Assembly (NCBI RefSeq): GCF_014652695.1 | Contig: NZ_BMZH01000002.1 | Span: 238,656 to 302,655, forward strand | DNA: 64,000 nt | DNA from: Algimonas arctica | Lineage (GTDB): Bacteria > Pseudomonadota > Alphaproteobacteria > Caulobacterales > Maricaulaceae | Reading direction: 5' to 3' | In this document: in pieces, positions 44,267 through 53,864 of the stretch | Position numbering within the stretch: position 1 is the stretch's first letter | Layout: every line of letters begins with the position of its first letter | Program-made: the position numbers and the translations under genes | The notes under the pieces: generated by a model | Databases searched by the model: none | Told to the model about the DNA's origin: nothing | What the model saw: the letters and a program-made list of their open reading frames with translations, nothing else

Positions 44267-44754
44267 ATGACAGTAAACTCGACACTCAACCGCGCCCGCA
44301 CGGGAACACTCGCCATCCTCACAACAGCGGCCCTGTTTTCCATGCCTGTCTTCGCCGCTCCTGCCCCCCAGCAAGCCACAGAGCCCGCACCAGCGGCCAT
44401 GATATGGATCATACGCAGGCCCACATGACCCCTGCAGCCTTCCAAAAGAAAACATACGCTCTGAAAGGCGCCGTCACGGTTGAACAACGCGGCGAGCAAA
44501 CGGTTCTCGTCTTCTCAGATGGTTTTCACACCAAAAAAGGCCCGGACCTGAAGGTCTTTTTATCTAAAATCTCTGTGTCGGACGCAACAGGAGCAAACGC
44601 CACGACTGACGCTGTTCGCCTTGGCGCACTCACGTCCAATAAAGGCGGCCAAGAATATGTGCTGCCCGAAGGCGTGACCCTGTCAGACTATAGCTCGGTC
44701 CTCGTTCACTGCGAAGCTTTCAGCAAGCTTTGGGGCGGCGCTGACATTTCCTAA
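44267..44754 (+). pseudogene. DM13-domain secreted protein, split by a one-base frameshift
   Basis: The first frame gives a signal peptide ('LAILTTAALFSMPVFAAPA') and an Ala/Pro-rich linker, then stops after 53 residues. The next frame, from about 44398, continues 'HDMDHTQAHMTPAAF' into a full DM13 domain ('FSDGFHTKKGPDLKVFLS', 'YSSVLVHCEAFSKLWGGAD'). Adding one C in the GGCC run at about 44396-44399 joins the halves smoothly (...PAPAAHDMDHTQ...). DM13 domains are thought to be redox-active electron-transfer modules; the Cys in 'VLVHCEAFS' is kept. Either a recent mutation or a sequencing error. It would be the first gene of a DM13-TetR-DoxX operon. Confidence 0.75.
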
Positions 44755-44770
44755 AAGGAGTTCCGCTATA

Positions 44771-45385
44771 ATGGGACCTAAGACAACCGCTAAAAAAGGC
44801 CGCCCCGCGCTCTTTGACCCTGACCGGGTCATTGAGCAGGTCGCGGACTTGTTCTGGGACCACGGCTATGACGGCGTATCCGTGTCCGACATTACGGCCG
44901 CCACGGGCCTATCCAAATCTTCGCTCTATAATCGTTTTGAGAGTAAGGATGCGCTCTTTGCTCTCGCGCTGAGGCGCTATCATATTCAGACCGTCCAAGC
45001 GGGCGCCAACTGGCTTGCACTGGATGACGGAACGGATCCGATGGAGAAGCTCGATCAGCTTCTCGCGGGGCCCGCCAATGATGTTCACGGATCTGGCGAC
45101 GCGCGCGGGTGTTTTCTCTGTAATACATCGGCGGATGGACTGGGTCGGTCGCCGGATATTGATACGCTTGTCGAGGACGGCTTTGCGCTTTTGGAAGCGG
45201 GGCTGATCACCCTGCTCACCCGATTTTCGCCTACCGCTCCCCCGTCTCAAATTCGCGACGCCGCCCGTCTTGTGCTGACAAGCTATATGGGGCTTCGCGT
45301 TCGCAGCCGCACCCGACCCGCACGCGCGGAATTTGATTCCGTACGCACCGCAACCGTACAAGCCATCCGGCTCATTTTGAAATAA
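44771..45385 (+). CDS. TetR-family transcription regulator
   Basis: 204 residues. N-terminal HTH: 'VADLFWDHGYDGVSVSDIT' and 'TGLSKSSLYNRFESKDALF' at about residues 22-60. The C-terminal ligand domain has 'GCFLCNTSAD', the pattern of the TetR_C subgroup containing AcrR/YcdC-like regulators of oxidative or electrophile responses. It begins 16 nt after the DM13 stop, with AAGGAG 8 nt upstream, and precedes a DoxX gene. It probably controls this operon, perhaps in response to a reactive small molecule (inference). Confidence 0.9.
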   Translation: MGPKTTAKKGRPALFDPDRVIEQVADLFWDHGYDGVSVSDITAATGLSKSSLYNRFESKDALFALALRRYHIQTVQAGANWLALDDGTDPMEKLDQLLAGPANDVHGSGDARGCFLCNTSADGLGRSPDIDTLVEDGFALLEAGLITLLTRFSPTAPPSQIRDAARLVLTSYMGLRVRSRTRPARAEFDSVRTATVQAIRLILK

Positions 45386-45407
45386 TTGACCTTAAAGGGG
45401 GCGCATC

Positions 45408-45893
45408 ATGTCTTTCATCAAAAAATACCTGCCCATCGGACTCAGCCTATTTTCTGCGGCAATCTTTATCGACAGTTTGCGCTTCAAATTCACTGATGCG
45501 CCAGAAACCCAAGAAATATTTGGTCGGCTTGACGCGTGGGCGACAAGCTTCGGCGCAGATGGCCTCTTCGACAAAACCGGTATCTTCTCACAATATGTCA
45601 TCGGCAGCGCAGAGCTCGTCGCGTCTATCTTGCTGCTGCTCGGCCTGCTCTCGCGGTTCATCAAATTTGGCGTTTTGGGGAACGTGATTGCACTCAGTGT
45701 GATGATGGGCGCAATCAGTTTTCACCTGTTCACCCCGCTCGGTACTGACCCAAACAATGATGGCGGTTTGCTGTTTGTCATGGCCATCTTGGTCTGGCTG
45801 TCCCAAGTCGTGATGCTCTGGCTGCGCCGCGACGTCTTAATCCGCTTGATCCGAAAACCGTTCAGCCTGTTTGCCGCGCCCCTTGAGGACTAA
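45408..45893 (+). CDS. DoxX-like membrane protein
   Basis: 161 residues, four membrane helices: 'YLPIGLSLFSAAIFIDSL', 'IGSAELVASILLLLGL', 'FGVLGNVIALSVMMGAISF' and 'LFVMAILVWLSQVVMLWL'. Pattern of the DoxX/DoxX-like family, often with thiol or quinone redox roles. Strong AAAGGGGG ribosome-binding site. The neighbouring DM13 and TetR genes suggest a small redox-stress operon. Confidence 0.82.
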   Translation: MSFIKKYLPIGLSLFSAAIFIDSLRFKFTDAPETQEIFGRLDAWATSFGADGLFDKTGIFSQYVIGSAELVASILLLLGLLSRFIKFGVLGNVIALSVMMGAISFHLFTPLGTDPNNDGGLLFVMAILVWLSQVVMLWLRRDVLIRLIRKPFSLFAAPLED

Positions 45894-45907
45894 TCTGACC
45901 TCATGAA

Positions 45908-46708
45908 TTAATCCGGCGGTCCAATGCGCTCCAGATCACCCACCGTCAATTCCATGACATTGGTGATCTTTTTTCCCAGAGCCGTCACCCCAACATCCAT
46001 AGAAAAACGGGAAATGTAAGGGTGGCCGTTCGGAGCGATGCTGCACCCTTGCACCATTTCCATTTGCCGGATTTTCGCAATCAACAACACGGTCATAGGT
46101 CGCGTGATATTAAACGCGCTTGAGCGGATTAAGCCGGACGGTTTGTCGTAAACGATCTCCCCCTCAAGCCGGTCAGAGAGTTTCTTCGCCATGGACCGCT
46201 CTTTACTGTCTAGCTCCCGATCCCCGGTTTGCATAAACAAGGACACCATGCGCGCGGGTGTTGGTTTTAATCGCGCGAAACTGTCTGTTTGTTCGATCAC
46301 CGAGAAATCCTCTGGCGTCGGCATAGCGCCGCCCGGATTACACCAAAAGCTTTGCGCCTGTGCCGCCGGCGTGCGGTCGGCGTCTTCAATCTCGTCAATC
46401 ATTTCGCGCAGGGCTTTTTCCATCTCGCCGCGCGCGTCCTCACTCTGTTCTAAAATCGTCACCCGCTCACCCGCCGGACGCGACGGATCAATCCGAAGTT
46501 TTGCTTCCAACGGCGCGTGAGCATCATCGCCCTTTGATCCAGAGACAATGACGTCAACCGTATGGCGATACGGCACATATTGCGGAAGCACAGTCGCCCC
46601 CGTCGCAGCATTGCGCGTCAATATGTCGAAAATGTCCTCCGCATGGGCAGGCGCAGACAGGCCCAGCGCAGTCGCAAGCGTAAGAAGAGAGATCGCTTTA
46701 AAAGTCAT
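45908..46708 (-). CDS. Exported protein of unknown function
   Basis: 266 residues. Clear signal peptide ('ISLLTLATALGLSAPAHA', cleavage after AHA near residue 23). The mature part is rich in charged residues, with two cysteines (in 'SFWCNPGG' and 'MVQGCSIAP') that could pair in the periplasm. No family recognised; the pattern of beta-strand segments with 'SSAFNITRPM' resembles small periplasmic domains but nothing specific. Monocistronic, convergent with doxX. Confidence 0.75.
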   Translation of the reverse strand: MTFKAISLLTLATALGLSAPAHAEDIFDILTRNAATGATVLPQYVPYRHTVDVIVSGSKGDDAHAPLEAKLRIDPSRPAGERVTILEQSEDARGEMEKALREMIDEIEDADRTPAAQAQSFWCNPGGAMPTPEDFSVIEQTDSFARLKPTPARMVSLFMQTGDRELDSKERSMAKKLSDRLEGEIVYDKPSGLIRSSAFNITRPMTVLLIAKIRQMEMVQGCSIAPNGHPYISRFSMDVGVTALGKKITNVMELTVGDLERIGPPD

Positions 46709-46777
46709 AGAGCGCTTCTTGCCGCGACACGCGGGCGCTGCAAGTGAAGATATGGCGAGATAGGGGCCAACCCCGGC

Positions 46778-47587
46778 TTAAACAGTTGGGATTTGCTGCG
46801 CCAATTGCCCACCGATACGGATCGGTTCTGCGCGCACCGCGAGGCCCTTTGAATTCACCTCGACAAACACACCGCAGAGCGTTCCGGTGCCAGACGCGGG
46901 CTCAAACCGCGCTGAGCGCATCCGCGTGGTAAACCGGCGCATCGGTTCGTCGATTTCCATACCAATGATGGAATTATAATCGCCGCACATTCCGGCATCG
47001 GTCTGGTAAGCGGTGCCTTGCGGCAAGATACGCGTATCGGCGGTCGGGACATGTTGATGTGTGCCGACGACGAGGCTGGCGCGGCCATCGCAAAAATAAC
47101 CCATCGCGTTTTTCTCACTCGTCGCTTCGGCGTGAAAATCGACAACCACAATATCCGCCACTTCGCCCAATGGGGCGGCCCCCAATTCGCGTTCTGCGGC
47201 TTGGAACGGATCATCCAGACTATCCATAAAGACGCGGCCATGTAGCGACACGACCAACATTTGATAGCCATTGACATCATAGAGGTTCGCGCCACGACCG
47301 GGCGTCCCGGGTGGATAGTTCGCGGGACGCAATATGCGGCCATCGCGTTCGATCACGCCAATCCCTTGCGGTTGGTCGAAACTATGATTACCCAGCGTCA
47401 GCACATCCGCGCCCGCCGCAAACAAATGCTCCGCCGTTCCTTCGGTAATACCAAAACCGCCCGCCGCATTTTCCGCATTAATGATGACGGCATCCAGCCC
47501 GAGTTGCTTGCGCAACCGCGGCAGATGATCCGACACAGCGTTACGACCGGATCGTCCGACGACGTCTCCGAAGAAAGCAAGCCTCAT
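46778..47587 (-). CDS. YmdB-type metallophosphoesterase (TIGR00282 family)
   Basis: 269 residues. Metal-binding motifs of the family: 'FFGDVVGRSGR' (Asp8), 'INAENAAGGFGIT', 'LTLGNHSFDQ', 'VDFHAEATSEK' and 'VVGTHQHVPTADTR'. Bacillus YmdB and Deinococcus DR1281 are 2',3'-cyclic phosphodiesterases that affect RNA turnover and cell fate. It overlaps phoH by 4 nt (ATGA), so the two are coupled; PhoH is also linked to RNA metabolism. Confidence 0.93.
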   Translation of the reverse strand: MRLAFFGDVVGRSGRNAVSDHLPRLRKQLGLDAVIINAENAAGGFGITEGTAEHLFAAGADVLTLGNHSFDQPQGIGVIERDGRILRPANYPPGTPGRGANLYDVNGYQMLVVSLHGRVFMDSLDDPFQAAERELGAAPLGEVADIVVVDFHAEATSEKNAMGYFCDGRASLVVGTHQHVPTADTRILPQGTAYQTDAGMCGDYNSIIGMEIDEPMRRFTTRMRSARFEPASGTGTLCGVFVEVNSKGLAVRAEPIRIGGQLAQQIPTV

Positions 47588-48609
47588 GTATCGTCTGCCA
47601 TATCCGTACCGCGCGCCAATGTCTTGGCGACGCCGGCGCTTTCGGCCCCTGTGACAGCGCGAGTTGCGCCAGTTTTTTCATAGGCATCCACGATTTTTCC
47701 CACCAGCGGATGGCGAACCACGTCGGCGGCTTCGAAATGGATTTGGCGAATGCCCTTAATCCCTTCCAAAATACCGAGCGCATGGGCAAGGCCCGACGGT
47801 TGACCGTGGGGCAAATCGGTTTGGGTCGGATCGCCCGTGACCGCATATTTGGCCCGTTCGCCGAGGCGCGTCAGCACCATTTTCATTTGCGGCACCGTTG
47901 CGTTTTGCGCTTCGTCAATCACGACAAAAGCGTCTGATAAGGTCCGCCCCCGCATAAAGGCCAACGGTGCCACTTCGATATCACCGGCGGCGCGGCGACG
48001 ATCCACTTCGTCGCGGCCCAATACCATGTGCAGCGCGTCCCAGATCGGTTGCATATAGGGATCAACTTTTTCGTTCAGATCACCGGGTAGAAAACCGAGC
48101 CGCTCGCCCGCTTCAACTGCGGGACGGCAAGCGATGAATTTATTGACTTCACCGCGCGCCAGCAGGCTCGCGCCGTAAGCAGTCGCAAGAAACGTCTTAC
48201 CCGTGCCCGCCGGACCCACACCAAAGGTGATCGTCTCATCGCGCATCGCATTGATGAAAATTTCCTGCCGCGTCGTTTTCGGGACAATCGGACTGCGGCG
48301 CGGAAACGGAATAATCGCCTCAGCGCTGGCCGCTTTGACCTTGCCTTGGCCCATAGCCCGGATCAGCGCGCGGATATCGGACGGCCCACACGGCCAGCCG
48401 CGTTCGAGGCGCTGGTATATTTCTTTGACCAGCTCACCTGCGCGCGCGCGGCGCGGCGTATCGCCATTAATATGGACGGCACTGCCGGGCGCTTCGATAT
48501 AGACGTCGAACGCCGCTTCGATCAGCGCCAAATTCGCATGGTTCGGCCCGCATAATTTGCGCACCAATTCTACATCGGTAAATTCAAGAATATCGGTCTG
48601 TTTGCTCAC
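47584..48609 (-). CDS. phoH: PhoH-family ATPase
   Basis: About 341 residues. Walker A 'GPAGTGKTFLA', 'ACRPAVEAGERLGFLPGDL', Walker B 'FVVIDEAQNATVPQMKM' and 'VTGDPTQTDLP' give a RecD-like ATPase core. N-terminal half has the KH-like PhoH region. PhoH proteins act in RNA processing or ribosome maturation and usually pair with ybeY and miaB; here the partner is the YmdB-type gene. GTG 48609 gives the conventional N-terminus 'SKQTDILEF'; a TTG at 48627 would add six residues. Confidence 0.94.
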   Translation of the reverse strand: MSKQTDILEFTDVELVRKLCGPNHANLALIEAAFDVYIEAPGSAVHINGDTPRRARAGELVKEIYQRLERGWPCGPSDIRALIRAMGQGKVKAASAEAIIPFPRRSPIVPKTTRQEIFINAMRDETITFGVGPAGTGKTFLATAYGASLLARGEVNKFIACRPAVEAGERLGFLPGDLNEKVDPYMQPIWDALHMVLGRDEVDRRRAAGDIEVAPLAFMRGRTLSDAFVVIDEAQNATVPQMKMVLTRLGERAKYAVTGDPTQTDLPHGQPSGLAHALGILEGIKGIRQIHFEAADVVRHPLVGKIVDAYEKTGATRAVTGAESAGVAKTLARGTDMADDT

Positions 48610-48665
48610 ACATCCAGCGATAGGCAATACTCTAACAAAAAGCGAGGCTTCGCTGTATCGCGGTG

Positions 48666-49090
48666 TCAGTTCTTTATGAAGACGGTGATCGCTTCGACGA
48701 CACCGCCTGCGAGCGGCAGATCCGGGTTTGCATATGTTGCAAAATTCCCGGCTTGTTCCGTCGACGCGACTTTTAGGACATGGTTGACGCCGGGGAACAC
48801 GACCAGCTGGCCATGATCAGCAACCAATACAGGGGCATTAGCGGGGTTAGCGCGAAGCTGTTCGCGCAAGACATTAAGTAGGGGCCGCCCGCGCCGGCAC
48901 TGCCGAACATACCCCGCTTATCAATTCGTAAGGTTGATGAACCCGCATCGCCTAACCCTTCGGCCAAGAGACGATAAGACGCAGCCCTAACGCCCATCGG
49001 ATTATTGCCGTCACAATCTGTCGGACCAGAGCCGGGAACCATCAGCACGACGGACGTCCCCTGAATGGATATTATTTTAAGCGCCTCTAT
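48666..49090 (-). pseudogene. Remnant of an alpha/beta-hydrolase gene
   Basis: Two pieces of one family are left. 5' piece: 'VVLMVPGSGPTDCDGNNPMG' through 'LRIDKRGMFGSAGAG', the oxyanion/nucleophile-approach region of a secreted serine hydrolase. 3' piece, in another frame: 'QLVVFPGVNHVLKVAS' with the catalytic-His region to the C-terminus. The middle (about 150-170 residues with the serine nucleophile) is deleted, and the signal peptide end is missing (in-frame stop just upstream). Non-functional. Confidence 0.78.
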
Positions 49091-49102
49091 TGTCCTTTAA
49101 AC

Positions 49103-50551
49103 CTATGACGCCTTCTCTGCCCCGTCCGCCATCCGCACAGTAATTTCTGCGGGCTGACGGATATTGATATCACGCTGCGGGAACGGGATTTCGAGATTAT
49201 ACTTCGCCAAGGCCGTGTGAATAGCCCAATTATAGTCGGCTTTGACCCGACCCGGTCGCTTCACGGCTTCGTCGATGAGCCAGACCACCAGCTCATAATT
49301 CAGGCTGCTATCGCCAAATTCGACCAACCAAACCGATGGCTCGTGGCCCTCGGACCGTTCTGTCCATTCCACAGCATCCGCCGCTTCAAGACCCGCTTTT
49401 TTCACGGTCTCTTTATCCGTGCCGTAAGCGACACCGAAGGACACACGCAAACGGCGGCGCGGGTCGCGCAAAGTCCAATTGATAACTTGGGCTTTGATGA
49501 ATTCTTCGTTCGGGACCAAAATATCTACGGAGTCATTGGTTGTGACCAAGGTCGAGCGAATATTAATCTCGCGCACCTGACCATTCACGCCCGATTGTAA
49601 TTCGATGAAATCGCCGACCTTAATCGACTTTTCAAACAGGATGATAATGCCTGAGATGAAGTTAGAGAAGATCGACTGCAGCCCAAAACCGATACCGACG
49701 CCAATTGCGCCGCCCAAAACCGCGAAGGCCGCCATGTCGATCCCGACGGAGGTCAAAGCGATATAGACCGCGAGGATCATCAAGCCGATCTTGGCCACTT
49801 GACCCAACAGCCCCGACATAGAAGGGGTGAGTTTTTTGGACGATTTCAACTGGGACTGCGCCGCATCGCCCGCGATGCGACCGATCCAAAGCGCCCCAAT
49901 CGCAAGCACAAAGCTGGTGATGACCTTCATCACTGTAATGCGAGAGGCCCCAATTGTGACGCCTGTGTTTTCAAGCGCGCTGGTCAGCGGGTTGAGCCAT
50001 TCCAAAATATACAGCGCGGCCACGCCCCACGCGAGGAGCGCGATCAATGTCCGAAGCGGGCCTTCTTCCATATTGCGCGTCAGCAACCGCACGATAATCG
50101 CGGCGTTGGTTAAGCTCGCGACGATCCGAAGGATGCCAGCGGGTTGCTCCGCGCTGCGAAAGGCGAACATCGCGATCCACAGCAGGACCACGACACAGAC
50201 AGGCCACATCACCCCGGCGAGCGCATTATAGATGCGGTAGAGAATATCCGTGCTGTCACGGCTATCGCGTTTGGCCTTCATATAGTGGGACGGACGACGG
50301 GAGATAATCCACCCCAGCCCGACCGCCGCCAAAATGGCTAAGGCCTGCCACAGCGTGCTGGCGGAGAGTAAGGTCTCGACCGCATCAGCGAACCAGACCT
50401 GCAAACTATCCATGACAGACTGAAGGTCTTGTTCCGCTTCGAGCGGTACGGCGTTTAAGTCCACCTCTGGCTGGACCGGTACAGGCGCGGCGGCTGTCTC
50501 CGAAGCTCCATCCGGTTGCGGCGCGGGCGATGTCGTTTGATCTTGCTTCAT
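49103..50551 (-). CDS. MscS-family mechanosensitive channel
   Basis: 482 residues. Pro/Ala-rich N-terminus, about five membrane helices, then the MscS pore helix 'VLGGAIGVGIGFGLQSIFSNF' and the beta domain ('KVGDFIELQ', 'VREINIRSTLVTTNDSVDILVPN'). The Gly/Ala packing of the pore helix is intact. It protects against osmotic downshock or has a related role. The extra N-terminal helices place it in the medium-length MscS group. Confidence 0.93.
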   Translation of the reverse strand: MKQDQTTSPAPQPDGASETAAAPVPVQPEVDLNAVPLEAEQDLQSVMDSLQVWFADAVETLLSASTLWQALAILAAVGLGWIISRRPSHYMKAKRDSRDSTDILYRIYNALAGVMWPVCVVVLLWIAMFAFRSAEQPAGILRIVASLTNAAIIVRLLTRNMEEGPLRTLIALLAWGVAALYILEWLNPLTSALENTGVTIGASRITVMKVITSFVLAIGALWIGRIAGDAAQSQLKSSKKLTPSMSGLLGQVAKIGLMILAVYIALTSVGIDMAAFAVLGGAIGVGIGFGLQSIFSNFISGIIILFEKSIKVGDFIELQSGVNGQVREINIRSTLVTTNDSVDILVPNEEFIKAQVINWTLRDPRRRLRVSFGVAYGTDKETVKKAGLEAADAVEWTERSEGHEPSVWLVEFGDSSLNYELVVWLIDEAVKRPGRVKADYNWAIHTALAKYNLEIPFPQRDINIRQPAEITVRMADGAEKAS

Positions 50552-50663
50552 CCGGCTACTCTAGGCGCGCCGATTGTAACTGCAAGACAGTTGTCGAACG
50601 CTCCGTCTTTCGGGTAAGACCGACACAACCTCCGCATGACGACCCGTGTTTCAGGACCTTAAT

Positions 50664-52256
50664 ATGACCGATACGATCGCCCCTACACCGTCTCAAAAAG
50701 GGTTTTTGGCCTGGGTTGAACGCACCGGGAACCGATTACCGGATCCGGTTTTCATATTCTTCTATTTGATCTTGTTTTTAGTGATCGTCTCCGTCGTCTT
50801 GGCGTTTATGGGCGCAACCGCCCTGCACCCGACGCAAGTGAATGCGGATGGCTCGCCGGTCGTTATTAAATCGGCCTCACTCCTCTCAGCCGAGAACATC
50901 CAGCGCCTCTGGGTCGAAATGCCGAAGACCTTCACCCACTTCCACCCACTCGGCTATGTCCTTGTCGTGATGTTGGGCGCGGGCGTCGCGGAACGGTCCG
51001 GGCTGTTCGCGGCCGGGATTCGCCAAGCCGTGCGCGGCGCGCCCTTGTTCCTGCTGACACCCGTCGTGGCGCTCGTCGCGATGTTATCAAACCACGCAGC
51101 AGATGCGGGCTACGTCGTCATGATCCCGCTCGCGGCGATCTTATTCGCCTCTGTCGGTCGTCATCCACTCGCCGGCATTGCCGCCGCTTTTGCGGGCGTC
51201 TCCGGCGGTTTTTCCGCCAATATATCCCCCGGACAGCTCGACGCCCTTCTGTTTGGGATTACCGAAGCCGCCGTTGATGGCTCCGGACTTGATCCAAACT
51301 GGGCCATGAATATCGCCGGCAACTGGTGGTTCATCGTCGTTTTAATGTTTATCTACCTGCCCGTCATCTGGTTCGTGACCGATAAGATCATTGAGCCGCG
51401 TCTGGGTAAATGGGTGCCGGATGACCGCCAAGCCGCCGATTATGGCAATGAAGCCAAACCGCTTAATGATGACCAGCGCAAAGGTCTGCGCCGGGCGGGT
51501 CTTGCGATGCTGGCCGTCTGTGCCCTCTGGGCTGCCATGACATTTGGTCCGGGGACACCGTTGCTATCCGATGAAACAGCTGTGCCGGGTCAAGCGTGGT
51601 ACGTCACTGCGACACCGTTCTTCCGTTCGCTCGTCGCGGGATTCATGATCCTCTTCCTCGCCGCAGGCTGGGCTTACGGCAGCGCCGCCGGCTCGATCAA
51701 GAACCATCGTGATTTGGTCGATATGATGGCCGAAGCCATGCGCGATATGGGTTATTACCTCGTGCTGGCCTTCGCCGCCGCGCATTTCGTCGCCATGTTC
51801 ACTTGGTCCAACCTCGGCCTCATCAGCGCTATTCACGGCGCCAACGGGATTGAAAATTCCGGTCTGCCTCTGCCCATCGCGCTTGGCCTGATCGTTCTGT
51901 TCACGGGCCTGCTCAACCTGTTCGTCGGCTCCGCCAGCGCCAAATGGGCCCTGCTCGCCCCTGTGCTGGTGCCAATGTTGATGTTGCTCGGGATTTCACC
52001 GGAAGGCGCAACCGCCGCTTACCGTGTCGGTGACGGCGCGACCAATATCATTACGCCGCTGATGGTCTATTTCCCGCTGATACTTGTCTTCGCGCGCCGT
52101 TGGCAGAAAGATTTCGGCCTCGGCAGCCTCACCGCGATGATGATCCCTTATTCCGTCTGGATGCTGATTTCCGGCGTCATCCTCATGGTCGCGTGGATCG
52201 CGTTTGGTCTCGACCTCGGCCCTGGCGCTCCGATGAGCTATAGCTTGCCGGGCTAA
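50664..52256 (+). CDS. AbgT-family transporter
   Basis: 530 residues with about 11-13 membrane helices. 'VERTGNRLPDPVFIFFYL' at the N-terminus, 'LSNHAADAGYVVMIPL', 'AGVSGGFSANISPGQLDALL' and 'GDGATNIITPLMVYFPLI' are AbgT-family landmarks. Members import p-aminobenzoyl-glutamate or export sulfonamide-like antimetabolites. ATG 50664 with AGGA 7 nt upstream is preferred over GTG 50646. A GNAT gene follows after 4 nt. Confidence 0.92.
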   Translation: MTDTIAPTPSQKGFLAWVERTGNRLPDPVFIFFYLILFLVIVSVVLAFMGATALHPTQVNADGSPVVIKSASLLSAENIQRLWVEMPKTFTHFHPLGYVLVVMLGAGVAERSGLFAAGIRQAVRGAPLFLLTPVVALVAMLSNHAADAGYVVMIPLAAILFASVGRHPLAGIAAAFAGVSGGFSANISPGQLDALLFGITEAAVDGSGLDPNWAMNIAGNWWFIVVLMFIYLPVIWFVTDKIIEPRLGKWVPDDRQAADYGNEAKPLNDDQRKGLRRAGLAMLAVCALWAAMTFGPGTPLLSDETAVPGQAWYVTATPFFRSLVAGFMILFLAAGWAYGSAAGSIKNHRDLVDMMAEAMRDMGYYLVLAFAAAHFVAMFTWSNLGLISAIHGANGIENSGLPLPIALGLIVLFTGLLNLFVGSASAKWALLAPVLVPMLMLLGISPEGATAAYRVGDGATNIITPLMVYFPLILVFARRWQKDFGLGSLTAMMIPYSVWMLISGVILMVAWIAFGLDLGPGAPMSYSLPG

Positions 52257-52260
52257 GCCT

Positions 52261-52887
52261 ATGCCATTTGGGCTCACGGATCTGTCGGACGACATCACTG
52301 TCGCCGACCGCCATGACGCCCCGTTAATCGCGCATATCACCGCGCAAGCCTTTGCCAATGACCCGTTCAACCAATGGGTGTTTGGCAATGTGCGCGGGAT
52401 GAACGCGGCCTTCCTATCCATGGCCCGCCATATTTATGCGCCGCACGGGATCTGCCACCATATTGATGGCAAAGCCGCAACCATGTGGATGCCAGCAGGC
52501 GGCAACGCCAGTCTGCCGCTTCGCGCGATGCCGACACTGGCCGTCAATATTGTGCGCCGTAGCGGGGTCGCCGCGCTCCGTCGGGCGCTGCTGACAGATG
52601 CCGCCATGCACGCCCAAAAACCGACACACCCTTATCTCTATCTATTTACGATTGGCGTTGTCCCGTCGGCGCAAGGCCGCGGGATTGGCCACCGCTTATT
52701 GGCCCCTATGCTGCGCGCGGCGGATCGTGCGGGTCTTCCGACCTATCTTGAAAACTCGAATCCTGCGAACCACGCGTTTTACGCGGGACACGGGTTTGAG
52801 ACACAACAGATTTTTCACGTCCGCCAAGACGCACCACCCTTAGAAACCATGATGCGCGTCGGGACTTCAATAGGAGCCTACCTTTGA
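52261..52887 (+). CDS. GNAT-family N-acetyltransferase
   Basis: 208 residues. Acetyl-CoA site 'FTIGVVPSAQGRGIGHRLL' near residues 127-147 (Q/RxxGxG/A motif) and a C-terminal 'NHAFYAGHGFE'. An N-terminal half with 'HITAQAFANDPFNQWVF' is seen in GNATs acting on small amines or antibiotics. It lies 4 nt after the AbgT gene and overlaps the next gene by 4 nt, so it is in one operon. Substrate unknown. Confidence 0.88.
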   Translation: MPFGLTDLSDDITVADRHDAPLIAHITAQAFANDPFNQWVFGNVRGMNAAFLSMARHIYAPHGICHHIDGKAATMWMPAGGNASLPLRAMPTLAVNIVRRSGVAALRRALLTDAAMHAQKPTHPYLYLFTIGVVPSAQGRGIGHRLLAPMLRAADRAGLPTYLENSNPANHAFYAGHGFETQQIFHVRQDAPPLETMMRVGTSIGAYL

Positions 52888-53807
52888 CCCGAACACTCAT
52901 CGCTTTATTCGCCTCAGTCGCCATCGTCAGTTGTGGTGAGGCCGAGCCGAAATCCGAGACCGCCACAGACAGCGCGCAGGAACAATCCCAAACTGTCGCG
53001 CCCGCGCAGCCCCTCGCCCTGACAGAACTTTGGGTTTTGGACGGCTTCAACGCGCCTGAGTCCGTGATAGCGGCAGGCGATGGGACGACGCTCTATGTTT
53101 CGAATGTCGGCGGCGAGGGCAGCGCCAAAGACGGCAATGGCGTGATTTCCAAGATCGGCCTCGACGGCAGGATGATCGCGCGGACGTGGGTCAGCGGAAC
53201 TGACGCCCTGCCGCTGCACGCGCCCAAAGGCATGGCCCTCATCGGCGATACGTTGGCCGTCACCGATATTGATCATGTGGTGATGATTGATGTGCCGACC
53301 GGCGAGATTACCGCGCGCATCCCCATCGACGGCGCGGCCTTCCTCAATGACGCCGCCGTGGGGCCAAACGGCACAGTCTTGATCTCAGATTCTGGGACCG
53401 CGAAAATTCACATGATTGACAACGGGGTCGCGTCGCTCTGGCTAGAAGACGCGCGGCTGAACGGGATCAACGGGTTACAACTCGATGGCAACCGCCTGCT
53501 CGTCACCACGATGACTGCAGGCGAACTCCTCTCGGTCGATTGGACCACCAAAGCCATCACAGGACTAGCATCAGGCATGGACAACGCCGACGGCATCGGC
53601 CTGCACAGCGATGGCAACTACATCATCAGCAGCTGGCCGGGGCAGTTGTGGCATGTTCGGGACGGCGAAACCCCGACGCTCTTGCAAAACACGAGTGGAG
53701 ACAATGCCGTGTTGATGAATGATATTCTGCTGAGCGGCGACACACTCGTCACGCCAAATTGGCTGCCGGGAACGGTGCGGGGGTATCGCCTAGTTACAGG
53801 TGAGTAA
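52884..53807 (+). CDS. Beta-propeller lipoprotein (SMP-30/NHL-like)
   Basis: 307 residues. Short signal with lipobox 'AIVSCGE', acidic/Gln-rich linker, then repeated blades ('LYVSNVGGEG', 'LAVTDIDHV', 'VLISDSGTAKI', 'LLVTTMTAGELLSVD', 'YIISSWPGQLWHV') giving a six-bladed propeller of the gluconolactonase/SMP-30 kind. A hydrolase or ligand-binding role on the outer side of the membrane is likely, but the metal-binding set cannot be fixed. Start is TTG 52884, with AGGAG 7 nt upstream; overlaps the GNAT stop. Confidence 0.82.
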   Translation: MTRTLIALFASVAIVSCGEAEPKSETATDSAQEQSQTVAPAQPLALTELWVLDGFNAPESVIAAGDGTTLYVSNVGGEGSAKDGNGVISKIGLDGRMIARTWVSGTDALPLHAPKGMALIGDTLAVTDIDHVVMIDVPTGEITARIPIDGAAFLNDAAVGPNGTVLISDSGTAKIHMIDNGVASLWLEDARLNGINGLQLDGNRLLVTTMTAGELLSVDWTTKAITGLASGMDNADGIGLHSDGNYIISSWPGQLWHVRDGETPTLLQNTSGDNAVLMNDILLSGDTLVTPNWLPGTVRGYRLVTGE

Positions 53808-53864
53808 AAAAACGTTTATGCCTTAGCCTATCAAAGCAACATTTTCAGATAGAGCCTATTTCCA

